Positions 42,667 to 51,976 of a stretch of DNA of 64,000 nt are shown here, piece by piece; the stretch's first letter is position 1, and the number at the start of each line of letters is the position of its first letter. The translations under genes and the position numbers were made by a program. A model generated the notes under the pieces. It was not told where the DNA came from and searched no databases. It saw only the letters and a list, made by a program, of their open reading frames with translations. Source of the DNA: Claveliimonas ammoniilytica (GTDB lineage Bacteria > Bacillota > Clostridia > Lachnospirales > Lachnospiraceae); assembly GCF_025567415.1 (NCBI RefSeq), contig NZ_JAOQJV010000003.1, positions 144,885-208,884 on the forward strand, given 5' to 3'.

Positions 42667-44856
42667 TTATAAATGTAATACTCGGTCTTTGATCTCCTGG
42701 GTTCTTCCCTGATTCCAGAACTGGGTTCCGATATAACCACAGGTTCTTCTGGCTACTGCCATCTTGTTCTGATCTGTATTACCACAGTTCGGACATTCCC
42801 AGACCAGCTTGCCAGACTCGTCTTCCTTAATCTGGATCTCTCCGTCATACCCGCAGCACTCACAGTAATCACTCTTGGTATTCAGTTCTGCATACATGAT
42901 GTTCTCATAAATAAACTTCATAACAGAAAGTACTGCCGGGATATTCTGCTGCATATCCGGTACTTCAATGTAGCTGATCGCACCTCCCGGAGACAGCTTC
43001 TGAAAATCTGCTTCAAATTTCAGTTTGTCAAATGCATTGATTTCCTCAGTTACATGAACGTGATAACTGTTCGTAATATAGTTTTTATCAGTTACACCCT
43101 TGATGATACCGAATCTCTTCTGTAAGCATTTGGCGAATTTGTATGTGGTAGACTCCATCGGAGTACCATATACTGAATAGCTGATATGCTCTGCTTCTTT
43201 CCATTCTTTACATTTATCATTCAGCTTCTGCATAACACTGACCGCAAATGCTCTTCCATCCGGGTCTGTGTGTGACTTACCCGTCATGCGGACGCACATC
43301 TCATACAATCCGGCATATCCCAGTGAAATGGTAGAATATCCATTGTATAACAGCTTATCGATAGTCTCGCCCTTCTTCAGTCTGGACAGTGCTCCATACT
43401 GCCATAAAATCGGAGCCACATCAGAAATTGTGCCAAGCAGTCTCTCATGACGATAACGAAGTGCACGATGACACAGTTCCAGTCTCTCTTCCAGGATTGC
43501 CCAGAAACGATCCATATTTCCCTCTGCAGAACAGGCCACATCCACCAGATTGATTGTAACCACGCCCTGATTAAAACGGCCATAGAACTTGTGACTTCCA
43601 TCAGGATTGCGCTGGGCATCCTCTACTGTCAGGAATGAACGGCATCCCATACAAGGATATACATTGCCCTGTTTCAGCTCCTTCATAACCTTGGCAGAAA
43701 TATAATCCGGTACCATACGCTTAGCTGTACATCTTGCAGCCAGTTCTGTCAGATACCAGTACTTGGAATCTTCTGTAATATTATCTTCGTCCAGTACATA
43801 GATCAGCTTCGGGAATGCAGGTGTGATCCATACACCTTTTTCATTCTTGACGCCCTGCATTCTCTGTTTCATTACTTCTTCAATGATCATCGCAAGGTCA
43901 TCCCTGGTCTTGCCTTCCGGTACTTCATCCAGATACATGAACATAGTTACAAACGGTGCCTGACCGTTACAAGTCATCAATGTAATCAACTGATACTGAA
44001 TGGTCTGGATACCACTCTTAATCTCATCCTTCAGTCGGCTCTCAGTAAGCTTCTCGATAATCTTCTCATCCAGGCTCTCACCACATTCCTTGCGCTCGCG
44101 GATCACGATATTTTTCAATTTCTGACGACTGATATCCACAAACGGTGCCAGGTGTGCCAGTGTAAATGACTGTCCGCCATACTGATTACTTGCTACCTGA
44201 GCCACAATCTGTGTCGTAACATTACATGCAGTAAAGAAGCTGTGCGGCTTCTCAATCAATGTCTCACTGATAACGGTACCATTCTGAAGCATGTCCTCCA
44301 GATTGATCAGATCACAGTTGTGTTCCTTCTGTGCAAAATAATCCGAATCATGGAAATGGATCACGCCCTGCTCATGCGCCTGTACGATATCTTCCGGAAG
44401 CAAAACTCGCTTGGTCAGATCCTTGCTGACCTCCCCTGCCATATAATCACGCTGTGTAGAGTTGATCACCGGGTTTTTATTAGAATTCTCCTGGTTCACT
44501 TCCTCATTCACATGCTCGATCAACGCAAGAATTCCATTATCTGTTGTATTCGACTTACGAGCAAGTTCTCTCTTATAACGGTAACGCACATACTTCTGTG
44601 CTACTTCGTATCCACGCATTCCCATAATGCTGGTCTCCACCATATCCTGGATATCCTCCACATGTACTGCGTGACGCATCTCACCAACCTGCTGTGCAAT
44701 ATCGTCTGCAATGGCACGAATCTGATACTCGTTCATCTTGTAAATATTGTCAACCTCAGCATTCGCTTTATTAATCGCATTCTCGATCTTGGTAAGATCA
44801 AAATTCACCTCTTCTCCATTACGTTTGATGACCTTTGTCTTAACCTGAATATCCAT
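42667..44856 (-). CDS. nrdD: Anaerobic ribonucleoside-triphosphate reductase
   Basis: This 729-residue class III reductase makes dNTPs without oxygen. It has an N-terminal ATP-cone (IKRNGEEVNFDLTKIENAIN), the core with NVTTQIVAQVASNQYGGQ and HFHDSDYFAQKEHNCDL, a zinc site CECCGYDG plus CPNCG, and the glycyl-radical loop RTCGYIGTQFWNQGR with Gly near 707. Its promoter region has an NrdR box. Confidence 0.97.
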   Translation of the reverse strand: MDIQVKTKVIKRNGEEVNFDLTKIENAINKANAEVDNIYKMNEYQIRAIADDIAQQVGEMRHAVHVEDIQDMVETSIMGMRGYEVAQKYVRYRYKRELARKSNTTDNGILALIEHVNEEVNQENSNKNPVINSTQRDYMAGEVSKDLTKRVLLPEDIVQAHEQGVIHFHDSDYFAQKEHNCDLINLEDMLQNGTVISETLIEKPHSFFTACNVTTQIVAQVASNQYGGQSFTLAHLAPFVDISRQKLKNIVIRERKECGESLDEKIIEKLTESRLKDEIKSGIQTIQYQLITLMTCNGQAPFVTMFMYLDEVPEGKTRDDLAMIIEEVMKQRMQGVKNEKGVWITPAFPKLIYVLDEDNITEDSKYWYLTELAARCTAKRMVPDYISAKVMKELKQGNVYPCMGCRSFLTVEDAQRNPDGSHKFYGRFNQGVVTINLVDVACSAEGNMDRFWAILEERLELCHRALRYRHERLLGTISDVAPILWQYGALSRLKKGETIDKLLYNGYSTISLGYAGLYEMCVRMTGKSHTDPDGRAFAVSVMQKLNDKCKEWKEAEHISYSVYGTPMESTTYKFAKCLQKRFGIIKGVTDKNYITNSYHVHVTEEINAFDKLKFEADFQKLSPGGAISYIEVPDMQQNIPAVLSVMKFIYENIMYAELNTKSDYCECCGYDGEIQIKEDESGKLVWECPNCGNTDQNKMAVARRTCGYIGTQFWNQGRTQEIKDRVLHL

Positions 44857-44928
44857 GATACACTGCTCCTCCCCTTTGAATCCTTTATGTTATATCTTAT
44901 GTAACGAAATACTGTTTTACGTCAATAA

Positions 44929-44944
44929 ACACAATATCTTGTGT
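44929..44944 (-). promoter_or_regulatory. NrdR box upstream of nrdD
   Basis: ACACAATATCTTGTGT matches the NrdR consensus ACACwATATaTwGTGT with one central deviation. A degenerate second box may lie at 44964-44979 (ACAAAATGTATAG). It lies about 73 nt upstream of the nrdD start. Confidence 0.8.
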
Positions 44945-45159
44945 TGTCTTAAAGAATCTTACCACAAAATGTATAGAAAAGAAAGTCCTTATTTGGAGTT
45001 TTTAAAATTAATTTTTGCATGATTTCCTGCAAGTCTCCGCAAACCGCGTATTTACTGGGAAAACTGAATTTCCATCCCCCGAAATGCTCAAAATGTGGTA
45101 TTCTTAATATAATTATAGGACATACTATTTTTTATGAATATTCAGGAGGGTTTTCAAAA

Positions 45160-45498
45160 ATGATTGAACAATTACTTTCTCAGCCGGGATTTATCTATGA
45201 GATTAATGGGAAGTATTATTTTCTTGGCAAATGGATCTGCAAGGAATGCACAGAGGTTGATGCATGCGATTGTGTGATGATGTATAATATGTGCCGCAGC
45301 TCAAACGAAAAGAACGAAACAGCCATGTATTTTCAGAAAATGCGTGCCTACAGCGATTTTGCACTGGAAATTCCATATAATCCGACTCAGATACGCTCTG
45401 ATATGGAAGCTCTTCTTGACTCTCTGTCAGAATCTGCTCTCAGCAGGCTTCAGGCACAATATGACGCTTTCGCAGAGGATCTGGAGCGTTATGCATAA
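45160..45498 (+). CDS. Unrecognised 112-aa protein upstream of the YwaF-like gene
   Basis: The product starts MIEQLLSQPGFIYEINGKYY and has a Cys-rich middle (WICKECTEVDACDC), then a helical acidic tail. GGAGGG lies 9 nt before ATG 45160. A TATAAT-like box lies at 45108-45113. It overlaps the next gene by 8 nt (ATGCATAA), so the two are coupled. I know no family. Confidence 0.7.
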   Translation: MIEQLLSQPGFIYEINGKYYFLGKWICKECTEVDACDCVMMYNMCRSSNEKNETAMYFQKMRAYSDFALEIPYNPTQIRSDMEALLDSLSESALSRLQAQYDAFAEDLERYA

Positions 45499-46207
45499 AG
45501 CCGAATCTAATTTCAAATGTAGCACAAGCCCTGTCTCACCAATCTATGGTCTGGCAGGGTTTGTGATGCTTGCAAGTGAGCTCTGGAAGCAGTGGACGCT
45601 GACCTATGCAATCAACGACGGACACTATATCTGGTGGTATCTGCCATTTCAGCTATGTAGTATTCCCATGTATGTATGTCTGACACTCGGCGTACTCTTC
45701 CTTGTAAACTGTCATACAGACTCATCTGCACGTCAAACCACCTGCTGCCATATAAGTTCCAGGCTCCAAAGCTTTCTCATGGATTTCGGACTGTTAGGAG
45801 GTATCTTCGCCTTCTTTGACACCAGCGGCATGCACTATGGATATCTCCCGCTGACAATCCATTCCTATGCATGGCATATCCTGCTGATCACCCTTGGCTT
45901 TATCAGCGGGTTGGATCACCGCACCGACCATACCAAAAAAGGCTTACAGTTCAGCGTATGCCTATATCTCGGCTGCTGTCTGATCGCAACAGTACTGAAT
46001 CTTACGCTGTATCCTCTCGGTACCATTAATATGTTCTATATCAGTCCCCGCTATACTATGCAACAGAAAGTATTCTGCGAGATTGCAAAAGCACTGGGGA
46101 ACGGCTGGGGCATCGGAAGTTATATTGCGATGTCGGTTGTTGGAGCAGGAGTATTGCATAAGGGTTGGAATTTGTTATACCGCAGACATAGCCTGATACT
46201 ATTATAA
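45491..46207 (+). CDS. YwaF/TIGR02206-like membrane protein
   Basis: This 238-residue protein has about six membrane segments. WWYLPFQLCSIPMYV and YGYLPLTIHSYAWHILLITL resemble the LPLHLCxI and HSxxxH pattern of YwaF-type proteins. The function is unknown. ATG 45491 overlaps the stop of the preceding gene, with GGAG just upstream. Confidence 0.7.
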   Translation: MHKAESNFKCSTSPVSPIYGLAGFVMLASELWKQWTLTYAINDGHYIWWYLPFQLCSIPMYVCLTLGVLFLVNCHTDSSARQTTCCHISSRLQSFLMDFGLLGGIFAFFDTSGMHYGYLPLTIHSYAWHILLITLGFISGLDHRTDHTKKGLQFSVCLYLGCCLIATVLNLTLYPLGTINMFYISPRYTMQQKVFCEIAKALGNGWGIGSYIAMSVVGAGVLHKGWNLLYRRHSLILL

Positions 46208-46259
46208 ATAGTCTTTTTTATAACTTTTGTATTTATAAATGACATATTCATATGATAAA

Positions 46260-46457
46260 ATGATGTTGGGGTCAAAAGCCCCCAACTATGATGCCTGCGG
46301 ATTGTTCCGTGCTATGCACTCCCACAATCCTCCCAATTATTCGCATATCGTGGGATTAGCATCCCACTTTTAGGCTCATATTGGGGCGGGTCCCAAGGTC
46401 TTTCATCCACTTATGAGCGAGCTCATGTGGATTTAGACCTTTTGACCCTGGCATCAT
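46260..46457. mobile_element. MITE-like 198-bp element with terminal inverted repeats
   Basis: The ends ATGATGTTGGGGTCAAAAG (46260-46278) and, on the other strand, ATGATGCCAGGGTCAAAAG (46439-46457) match at 16 of 19 positions. Inside are two hairpins (GGATTGT..ACAATCC and CATCCAC..GTGGAT). There is no ORF. Halves recur at 36926-36990 and 42309-42372, which shows it is a family rather than a single structure. Confidence 0.72.
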
Positions 46458-46505
46458 AAAATAACATTATAAATATAACTTTGACAAATAATAGCCATTA
46501 TTTTC

Positions 46506-46535
46506 TTGACAACTGTATAGATTCTGTGGTATAAA
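46506..46535 (+). promoter_or_regulatory. tRNA-Trp promoter
   Basis: TTGACA at 46506-46511, an 18-nt spacer and TATAAA at 46530-46535 lie 34 nt before the tRNA. Confidence 0.8.
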
Positions 46536-46568
46536 TATTTAGTCGGTTGTAACCGATGACAACAATAT

Positions 46569-46639
46569 AGGGGATTGGTCAAATGGTATGACAGGAGTCT
46601 CCAAAACTCTTAGCGGGAGTTCGATTCTCTCATCCCCTG
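46569..46639 (+). tRNA. tRNA-Trp (CCA)
   Basis: The 7-bp acceptor is AGGGGAT/ATCCCCT with discriminator G. The anticodon stem GGAGT/ACTCT holds loop CTCCAAA, giving anticodon CCA. The T-arm has GTTCGATTC. Confidence 0.95.
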
Positions 46640-46643
46640 TCAC

Positions 46644-46677
46644 AAAAGACATTTATCACAGTGATAAATGTCTTTTT
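46644..46677 (+). terminator. tRNA-Trp terminator
   Basis: A 16-bp perfect inverted repeat (46644-46659 with 46661-46676, AAAAGACATTTATCAC) ends in a run of T. Confidence 0.88.
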
Positions 46678-46725
46678 ATTATATGCTAACAAAATTATAC
46701 ATCTACCAAGAAGAAAGGAACCTCT

Positions 46726-47463
46726 ATGAACACAGCAGATTTTATCCGCAATTTATTAGAACGTTTCAAAATCGAACATACTAAGCGTGACCGTTCCGGT
46801 GTTTACGGCTTCTCGCAGCGTCTGTTAGCATACAATTCCAATAAAATCGAAGGCAGCACGCTCACCGAAGAACAGACCGCCTCGCTTTTTGATACCGGTA
46901 TCTTACCTAAAACCGATGATTATTACCGAGCCAAAGATGTCGAAGAAATGAATGGACATTTTTTAATGTTCAACAAAATGTTAGATACCTTGGATGCCGC
47001 GCTTGACCAACAAATAATTAAAAGCTTTCATTTCGAATTAAAAAGTGGCGTATTCGAGGATCGTGCCAACGGCTATGCCATTGGTGATTACAAAAAGCGT
47101 CCCAACATGATCGGTATTCTTCAGACTTCTCTGCCGTCTCAGGTTCCAGAAGCAATGACTGAATTACTAAACTGGTATCACACGCAAGATGTCTCTTTAA
47201 AAACACTGGCAGAATTTCATGCGCGCTATGAAATCATTCATCCGTTTCAAGATGGAAACGGACGCACCGGACGTATCATTCTCTTCCGTGAATGTCTGCG
47301 TCACGATATATCTCCGTTTATTATCGAAGACGCCAATCGTCCGGAATATCTGGAAGCATTAAAAGCGTATCGTCAGAACGGTACTGTAACTGCATTGACC
47401 ACTCTTTTCCAGAAAGAACAGGAATTCTATTTTAATCAATGCGAATACTTTTTTGCCGAATAA
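46726..47463 (+). CDS. Fic family protein (class II, N-terminal inhibitory helix)
   Basis: This 245-residue protein carries the complete Fic motif HPFQDGNGRTGR at 172-183 and so should transfer AMP from ATP to a hydroxyl of a target protein. The N-terminal motif S38-N-K-I-E42-G43 fits the inhibitory (S/T)xxxE(G/N) helix of class II Fic enzymes, so it is self-inhibited. AAAGGAA precedes the ATG. It follows tRNA-Trp and its terminator by about 50 nt, a common place for acquired DNA. Confidence 0.93.
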   Translation: MNTADFIRNLLERFKIEHTKRDRSGVYGFSQRLLAYNSNKIEGSTLTEEQTASLFDTGILPKTDDYYRAKDVEEMNGHFLMFNKMLDTLDAALDQQIIKSFHFELKSGVFEDRANGYAIGDYKKRPNMIGILQTSLPSQVPEAMTELLNWYHTQDVSLKTLAEFHARYEIIHPFQDGNGRTGRIILFRECLRHDISPFIIEDANRPEYLEALKAYRQNGTVTALTTLFQKEQEFYFNQCEYFFAE

Positions 47464-47484
47464 AACGAAACATTACTAGTTAGC

Positions 47485-47520
47485 AAAAGGATACTTCCGC
47501 CACGGAAATATCCTTTTTTA
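47485..47520. terminator. Bidirectional terminator
   Basis: AAAAGGATA-CT-TCCG (47485-47499) pairs with CGGA-AA-TATCCTTTTTT (47503-47519). A-runs and T-runs flank both sides, between the converging Fic and membrane-protein genes. Confidence 0.8.
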
Positions 47521-47527
47521 GTACCTT

Positions 47528-49027
47528 CTACCACGTATTCTTCTGTTCGTCTGTCACCTGCATCGTATCCGCGTTTACCAGATAAAAATCCATCAATTCA
47601 GTCTCATAATTACCGTCCGGATATACTTTTTCCAGCACCAATTCTTCGCAGGAATTACCATCTGCATCTGTCTTGGAACCATTATCATACAGACAGTATC
47701 TCACATTTACCGTATTGCCATCTTTTGTTTCCTGCATTTCACTGACAATAGCATAAACTTCTCCTTTCGCATTTGCTGTGTAACTGAATGCCATATTTTG
47801 AAGAGTATTCTGCTCCTGCAGATAATTATAGACTGCCAGCATTGCATTCTGAATCGTCAGACCATCATGCTGTCCTTCCATCTCGGAATCTTCTACCGTA
47901 TCCTCGCTGTGACTATCTTCTGTCTCTGATGAATTCCCTGTATTCGTATCCGGCGATTCTTCATTATTCTCATCAGCATCCGTTGTATCCGAAGACAACC
48001 ATAAGCTGTCCATACTCTGCATAACAAATGGATTATTGGCTCGGTATCTCCGCTCGCCGCCGTAATCCTCCTGCACGGTTATATACGTATATTTGCTATC
48101 ATGATCTGTTACTGTCTCTATCCCATCCATTCCTAGCACTACACTCAGACTACTCATTCCAAGGATCAAAAGTGCAAATATTGCTGCAGCGCCATAGACG
48201 ATTATCAATGCCACCCTGCTTTTACCCGACTGCACAGCTAATTCCTGGCAATTGTGTATGTATAAACTCACAATTCCCCAGATTATAAGAACTGCCAGAC
48301 CGATTCCAACAACAACGATTGATATTTCCGCGAAATGATATCTCACTTCATATCCCATATCACGGTTAATGCCATACCACAGACCATAGAAAAATGTACT
48401 ATACGCAAGAATCACAGTAATAATACCAATCCGCATCGGATGCTCTTTTTTATCTGGCACCGCCTTCTTAAGCGCTTCTGCTATCTGTATTGTGTCTCTT
48501 TGCTCTATCCACATAGCAATCTCTGCTTCTGACGGATATACACCTTTTACATCCAGGATGCCGGCAAAACGAGTCAGATTCTCCTGTACACTATCCACAT
48601 TTTCTGTCGCCTGTGCTGTTATAATCCTCAGATAATAATAGAGTTTCAACTGCACCGGATTGCATTTATCCGTACGAATATCTACGAGTTCTTCTCCTGC
48701 GCGCTCGTACTTACCAAGAAGCACACTCATTCTCGCCATAACAAAAAGCATCTGATTCGCCACAACAGGATAACGCCGATACTGCTTTTCATATAAATAC
48801 TTCGCATACTCATGCCGTTCCTCCGGTGCTAACTGATAGGACTTCTTTCTGTTCTGTGCCAGCATCGCGATTCGTAGACCATAAGCCAATTCCAAAATTG
48901 CAATCAGCTGGCAGATAAATGCACCAAATCCCCAGATATCCGTTGTATGTTCCACATAGGTCACAAAAACAATGCCAAGCATTGCCGGAACTACTATCAA
49001 CCATTTTGCTTTATCTGATCTCCCCAT
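47528..49027 (-). CDS. Large membrane protein of unknown function (499 aa)
   Basis: Two N-terminal membrane helices (about 10-55) are followed by a cytoplasmic TPR-like helical region (about 70-195). Three helices follow (about 205-225, 235-262, 278-300), then an extracellular acidic Ser/Thr/Glu linker (about 345-390) and a beta-rich C-terminal domain (VYNYLQEQNTLQNMAF; GEVYAIVSEMQETKDG). I recognise no family. Confidence 0.7.
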   Translation of the reverse strand: MGRSDKAKWLIVVPAMLGIVFVTYVEHTTDIWGFGAFICQLIAILELAYGLRIAMLAQNRKKSYQLAPEERHEYAKYLYEKQYRRYPVVANQMLFVMARMSVLLGKYERAGEELVDIRTDKCNPVQLKLYYYLRIITAQATENVDSVQENLTRFAGILDVKGVYPSEAEIAMWIEQRDTIQIAEALKKAVPDKKEHPMRIGIITVILAYSTFFYGLWYGINRDMGYEVRYHFAEISIVVVGIGLAVLIIWGIVSLYIHNCQELAVQSGKSRVALIIVYGAAAIFALLILGMSSLSVVLGMDGIETVTDHDSKYTYITVQEDYGGERRYRANNPFVMQSMDSLWLSSDTTDADENNEESPDTNTGNSSETEDSHSEDTVEDSEMEGQHDGLTIQNAMLAVYNYLQEQNTLQNMAFSYTANAKGEVYAIVSEMQETKDGNTVNVRYCLYDNGSKTDADGNSCEELVLEKVYPDGNYETELMDFYLVNADTMQVTDEQKNTW

Positions 49028-49089
49028 AAAAAATCCTCCTAAATTGATACCATTTTAGCACCAACTCAGGAGAATTCAAGTACTTTATC

Positions 49090-49641
49090 TTACACTTCCA
49101 TATGGCAGTTCCATTCTTCCCATTTCTTCGGTTCCCAGTCCTTCGGCACATCGTAATCATCCAGTGCGCCGTTCATCTTGCGATAGCCGATCCGCATCTT
49201 GCTGATGCGCCATACACCGTCCTCGCATTTGCGGAAATCATTACAGTACATGGAGAAGCCTTCTACCGTGTGATCTTTGTAGGAGTTGTTATCCTCATAC
49301 AGGAAAATACCTCTCGCATGTGTCTCGTCGATCAGCCAAATCAGCGGATTGTGGCTCATATGCATCGTCATCATATTACGGTTCACATACTTCGAACGCA
49401 TTGCCTGATCCTTCGGCTCTGTCGGACTCTCGGTAAAGCACCGGTATGTAAAATCTTCCGTAAAAAGGTCGCAGACGTACTCTTCTTTCTTCATGTCCAT
49501 AGACCAATAATAGAAATACTGTGCATCCAATATACGCTGACGCTCACACAACTGCTCCGGTGTGTAGGTCTGCTGCCGCACATGCTTCATCACCTCAATG
49601 ACGAGCTTCTGAATCTTTACATCCTGTTTCATAATCTTCAT
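49090..49641 (-). CDS. SnoaL/NTF2-like protein resembling BaiE
   Basis: This 183-residue alpha/beta-barrel protein has ILDAQYFYYWSMDMKKEEYV, MMTMHMSHNPLIW and SMYCNDFRKCEDGVWRISKM. The MHM-x-H-x-P block followed by a Y-x-D strand, then W-R/Y-I-x-K, parallels BaiE (bile acid 7alpha-dehydratase) and scytalone dehydratase. It could be a small-molecule dehydratase or isomerase. No other bai genes are visible, so the substrate is open. Confidence 0.72.
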   Translation of the reverse strand: MKIMKQDVKIQKLVIEVMKHVRQQTYTPEQLCERQRILDAQYFYYWSMDMKKEEYVCDLFTEDFTYRCFTESPTEPKDQAMRSKYVNRNMMTMHMSHNPLIWLIDETHARGIFLYEDNNSYKDHTVEGFSMYCNDFRKCEDGVWRISKMRIGYRKMNGALDDYDVPKDWEPKKWEEWNCHMEV

Positions 49642-49816
49642 ATTGCATTCCTCCTGCTATTATATTATTTTCCGATAATATCTCTTATCAGATAAATTTA
49701 TCCAGTTCTGCTTCCACCTGTTTCCGTATCTTGACCTGTGGATGTTCAATCACTTACCTACCTGCTGTCGTCATTATCTACAGTATAACACAGTTGGAGT
49801 AGATTATGTCTGCAAA

Positions 49817-50419
49817 TTAGAAATAGAAATCCGCATTTGCCAATCTGCAATATCTGCTGTCCTTTTCCATATATAGTTCAAAAGTGCCATCCACGACTAC
49901 TTCCGTTCCATCGGTCGGATATTCATCCGGATAAATGTGTGAGCCATCTCCCCATACGAATTCCAGTCCCTGTGCACAGCACTCTGTTGCATCCTTAATC
50001 ACACAATAATAATACTGATTTTTTGTCATTTCATCATATGTTACGTAAAACTTCCCCTCAATCCGGAATGTCTTACCCACATACTGTTCCGGATCAGACA
50101 TCATCTGATAAACCGTTGCATAGATCATGTCACTGTCCATTACCGAAAGATCCACATCTACAGACGCCTCAGGCGCATTGACTGATCCCTGTACGCTCTC
50201 TGGCGTCTGCGTATCTGTATTCTGTTGATCATTTTTCTGAGTATCTTCTTTGGTCGATTCTTCAGTTTTCTTTTGTTCTTCTTTTTTTACCTGACTTTCT
50301 ATAACTTTATCTACCGTTTTTCCATTATTAATCCCTTTTCCATTGTCCGTCTGCTTTCCACAGCCTGATATCAACACCACTGCTACCAGCAGCCAGATCC
50401 CTATTCCTGTTCTTTTCAC
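49817..50419 (-). CDS. Lipoprotein linked to the zinc ABC transporter
   Basis: The 200-residue product has a lipobox (VVLISGC), a Lys/Gln/Thr-rich linker and a C-terminal OB-like domain (MSDPEQYVGKTFRIEGKFYV, DATECCAQGLEFVWGDG). I have seen related domains next to metal transporters but cannot name a family. The GTG start at 50419 (GGAGG 8 nt upstream) is better than the ATG that overlaps the permease stop. It is the last gene of the zinc operon. Confidence 0.75.
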   Translation of the reverse strand: MKRTGIGIWLLVAVVLISGCGKQTDNGKGINNGKTVDKVIESQVKKEEQKKTEESTKEDTQKNDQQNTDTQTPESVQGSVNAPEASVDVDLSVMDSDMIYATVYQMMSDPEQYVGKTFRIEGKFYVTYDEMTKNQYYYCVIKDATECCAQGLEFVWGDGSHIYPDEYPTDGTEVVVDGTFELYMEKDSRYCRLANADFYF

Positions 50420-50424
50420 GGACA

Positions 50425-51258
50425 TTACCTCCCTGTCAATTTACCTATTACGCTAAATACACCAAATGCCACCATATCTGTCACTACAATCGTAGACCCT
50501 ACCGGTGTTCCTGCCAGAATAGACAATAACAATCCCAGAACTGCACATACAACAGACAATACCACGGAACAGATTGTTACAGATAAAAATGACTTAAATA
50601 TCCGCATCGCTGACAATGCCGGGAAAATAATCAATGCTGAGATCAGTAGTGATCCCACCAAGTTCATTGCCAGTACAATAATCACTGCCGTAATCACTGC
50701 AATCAACAGATTATAGCAATCTGTTTTCATTCCCGTTGCCTTCGCAAATGATTCATCGAAGGTTACACAGAATATCTTATGATAAAAAAACACAAATAAT
50801 ATTACAACTAACACAGACAATATTACACATACTTTTACCTGTGCCGAAGTAAGGGTTAATATGGATGTCGAACCAAACAGGGTACTGCACACATCACCGG
50901 ACACGTTCGGTCCTGTTGAAAATATATTCATCAGCATGTATCCAATTGCCAGCGCACTTACCGATATCATGGCAACTGCCGCATCTCCTTTGATTTTTGT
51001 ATTCTGCCCGGTTCTTAACAACAGAATCGCGCACACAATCGTAACCGGAAGAATAAACAACATATTATTTGTAAAATTTAATACTGCCGCCACCGCCATC
51101 GCTCCAAATGCCACATGGGAAAGTCCGTCTCCAATAAATGAAAAACGTTTCAGAACCAGTGTGACACCAAGCAGCGAAGAACACATCGCAATCAGCACGC
51201 CAACAATCATTGCATACCGCACAAATGGATACTGAAAATACAGAATTAATTTATCCAT
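50425..51258 (-). CDS. znuB: Zinc/manganese ABC transporter permease (ZnuB-like)
   Basis: This 277-residue ABC-3 family permease has about eight membrane segments, with GDGLSHVAFGAMAVAAVL and the EAA-like SLLISALIIFPALSAMRI. It moves the metal delivered by the neighbouring binding lipoprotein. ATG 51258 overlaps the ATPase stop (TGATG). Confidence 0.92.
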   Translation of the reverse strand: MDKLILYFQYPFVRYAMIVGVLIAMCSSLLGVTLVLKRFSFIGDGLSHVAFGAMAVAAVLNFTNNMLFILPVTIVCAILLLRTGQNTKIKGDAAVAMISVSALAIGYMLMNIFSTGPNVSGDVCSTLFGSTSILTLTSAQVKVCVILSVLVVILFVFFYHKIFCVTFDESFAKATGMKTDCYNLLIAVITAVIIVLAMNLVGSLLISALIIFPALSAMRIFKSFLSVTICSVVLSVVCAVLGLLLSILAGTPVGSTIVVTDMVAFGVFSVIGKLTGR

Positions 51259-51965
51259 CACTTTATACCTCCTGCTGCTTTTATATATTCTTTGTGCCTT
51301 GCGTGTCTGATATATTCTTCTTTTGTTCCGAAGAATACATGTTTGCCGGTATGAAGAATATGACTCGAGTAAGTGAGTGCTGCTCTCAGATCATGTGAGA
51401 TCATCACAATCGTTAGTTTATCTCTCTGATTCAGTTCATAGATTAACTGATACATTTCTTTTGTCACCTTAGGATCCAGACCTGCTGTCGGTTCATCCAA
51501 CAGAAGTATTTTTCTGGTAGCGCAGAGTGCCCTAGCAAACAGTACTCTCTGTTGCTGTCCCCCTGATAATTCGCGGTAACATCGTTTTTCCAGATGTATG
51601 ATCTGCATTTTCTCCATCATCTGATACGCATACTCTTTTTCCTCACGGTTATAAAATGGTCTCAGCCCACAGCGGTTCTGACATCCGGAGAGAACAATTT
51701 CTCTCACGGATGCCGGGAAGTCTTTCTGGATGACAGTCTGTTGCGGCAGATACCCTATCTCTTCTCTGTTCAGACCATTTCCCAATATTACTTCTCCACT
51801 TAATGGCTGTTGAAGCCGGAGCAGGGTACGCATCAATGTCGATTTCCCTGATCCATTTTCACCTACTATACTTAAATACTCTCCCTCTTCAACTGAAAAA
51901 TTAATATTTTTCAAAATTGCCTTACCATCATATCCTACCGTTAGGTCTCTACATTCAAGCTGCAT
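51258..51965 (-). CDS. znuC: Zinc/manganese ABC transporter ATPase (ZnuC-like)
   Basis: This 235-residue ATPase has Walker A GENGSGKST, signature LSGGQQQR, Walker B ILLLDEPTAGLD and switch His in MISHD. It is coupled to the permease gene and follows the binding-protein gene by 11 nt. Confidence 0.94.
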   Translation of the reverse strand: MQLECRDLTVGYDGKAILKNINFSVEEGEYLSIVGENGSGKSTLMRTLLRLQQPLSGEVILGNGLNREEIGYLPQQTVIQKDFPASVREIVLSGCQNRCGLRPFYNREEKEYAYQMMEKMQIIHLEKRCYRELSGGQQQRVLFARALCATRKILLLDEPTAGLDPKVTKEMYQLIYELNQRDKLTIVMISHDLRAALTYSSHILHTGKHVFFGTKEEYIRHARHKEYIKAAGGIK

Positions 51966-51976
51966 CTTCTTCCCTC

